Assembly: GCF_042654605.1 (NCBI RefSeq)
Contig: NZ_JBHSGT010000064.1
Location: forward strand, 1 to 24,320
Length of the DNA: 24,320 nt
Origin: Enterococcus_I eurekensis
GTDB taxonomy: Bacteria; Bacillota; Bacilli; Lactobacillales; Enterococcaceae
Direction: 5' to 3'
The notes under the pieces were generated by a model. That model was given only the letters and a program-made list of their open reading frames with translations. It was not told where the DNA came from and did not search any database. Of the stretch, positions 23,553 through 24,320 are shown one piece after another (the first letter of the stretch is position 1; each line of letters begins with the position of its first letter). The translations under genes and the position numbers were made by a program.

Positions 23553-24194
23553 TTATTGAATTATTTTTAGTAAATCTAAGGTATCCGCAATAATTCTCGT
23601 TGCACCTGCTTTTTTCAATTCTTTCTCATCCCCAAAACCGTATAACACACCAATCGATTCGATGTTATTTTGTGATGCACCGAGAATATCATGCATGCGA
23701 TCTCCAATCATTACGACCTCTTCTAATGATTCAATTTTGGATTCATCAAAAGCATAACGAATGACGTCTGCTTTTTTTGAACGTGTCCCTTCTAAATTCG
23801 CACCATAGATTCCTTTAAAATATTGACTAAAATTTAAGTAATCCAATATTTGCTTAGCAAAAACATCTGGTTTAGACGTCGCAAGATAGATTTCTTTTGT
23901 TTTTGCTAATTCTATCAGCACTTTTTGAATTCCTGTGTAGGGTTGCATAAGATAAAGACCTTCTTGACTATATAACTCACGATAGTAGCCTACTGCCTTA
24001 TTAGCCTCTTCTTTAGTCATTCCTAGCTCAACGTATGAATCAACTAACGGAGGGCCAATGAAGCTCTTTAAAGAGTCATTACTTGGGTGTTCCCACTGCA
24101 TTTTATCTAAAGAATATAAGATCGACTTAAAGATTCCCTCGCTAGGGTCAATAATTGTGCCATCCAAATCGAATAAAATCTGTGTTTTCTTCAT
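23553..24194 (-). CDS. HAD hydrolase, phosphoglycolate phosphatase-like
   Basis: The 213-residue protein has HAD motif I LFDLDGTIID (nucleophile D9, acid/base D11), a four-helix cap (about 18-80) with SFIGPPLVDSY, motif II LATSKP (the Ser/Thr and the following Lys), and motif IV VVMIGDRMHDILGA with the two acidic residues. FIGPPL in the cap is characteristic of the Gph/PpaX-like group acting on phosphoglycolate, pyrophosphate or nucleotides; the substrate is not resolved. The ATG at 24194 follows GGAGGG. It lies between two tRNA units on the same strand. The upstream tRNA terminator leaves room only for a weak promoter, so expression may partly come from read-through. Confidence 0.88.
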   Translation of the reverse strand: MKKTQILFDLDGTIIDPSEGIFKSILYSLDKMQWEHPSNDSLKSFIGPPLVDSYVELGMTKEEANKAVGYYRELYSQEGLYLMQPYTGIQKVLIELAKTKEIYLATSKPDVFAKQILDYLNFSQYFKGIYGANLEGTRSKKADVIRYAFDESKIESLEEVVMIGDRMHDILGASQNNIESIGVLYGFGDEKELKKAGATRIIADTLDLLKIIQ

Positions 24195-24222
24195 CTTTAT
24201 CCCTCCATTTAATTACTATAAC

Positions 24223-24250
24223 AAAAAAACATCCAAACAATTGGATGTTT
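24223..24250 (-). terminator. Terminator of the second tRNA-Asn unit
   Basis: AAACATCCAA (24227-24236) and TTGGATGTTT (24241-24250) form a 10-bp stem with a 4-base loop, followed by a T-run on the minus strand. It begins four bases after the 3' end of tRNA-Asn. Confidence 0.85.
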
Positions 24251-24254
24251 AAAA

Positions 24255-24320
24255 CTCCGGCAGTAGGACTCGAACCTACGACATCATGATTAACAGTCAT
24301 GCGCTACTACCAACTGAGCT
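24255..24320 (-). tRNA. tRNA-Asn (GTT), second copy, cut by window edge
   Basis: All 66 visible bases are identical to the tRNA-Asn at 23279-23352; only the 5' eight bases of the acceptor stem lie beyond the window. The flanks differ, so this is a second gene copy and not a long duplicated segment. Confidence 0.95.

Overview
The window is AT-rich DNA from a low-GC Gram-positive of the order Lactobacillales. The gene set (folC, valS with a T-box, rex, thiI with a dedicated cysteine desulfurase, ezrA, pepC, a stand-alone acyl-ACP thioesterase) suggests Enterococcaceae, for example Enterococcus or Vagococcus. That placement is inferred from gene content and style, not from a database search. Most genes lie on the minus strand and the window looks like ordinary chromosome with a few mobile or repetitive insertions.

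From left to right: a truncated ISL3-type transposase (1-635) sits downstream of a cold-shock protein gene. Next is a folC-HAD phosphatase-radC operon (1236-3958). Between folC and valS is a decayed secreted or membrane protein gene (4093-5138) broken by three homopolymer frameshifts. valS (5396-8038) has a complete T-box leader and promoter, with rex upstream. The nifZ-like cysteine desulfurase and thiI form a 4-thiouridine/thiamine sulfur-transfer operon (9180-11536). A tandem array of long palindromic repeats (11599-12241) fills the gap to ezrA.

ezrA (minus) and an aspartate kinase (plus) are divergent, and their shared intergenic region holds several palindromes, including a possible CodY box over the kinase promoter. 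The kinase converges on a MazG/HisE-like pyrophosphohydrolase and Cof-type HAD pair through a hairpin terminator that reaches into coding sequence. A complete-looking group II intron of class C type (17209-19105) is inserted in the T-tract directly after the pepC terminator, the classic target of this class.

The right end has pepC and an acyl-ACP thioesterase (minus), a divergent YtrA-type GntR regulator coupled to a DUF5808-like membrane protein with a clear operator palindrome, then tRNA-Thr and tRNA-Asn genes, a HAD phosphatase, and a second tRNA-Asn copy cut by the window edge.

The items most worth a second look are the palindromic repeat array (two related hairpin types in the order A-B-A-A-B-b', abutting the nifZ promoter), the textbook class C intron insertion, the multiply frameshifted gene between folC and valS, and the candidate operators. 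I did not find a clearly new defence or metabolic system.
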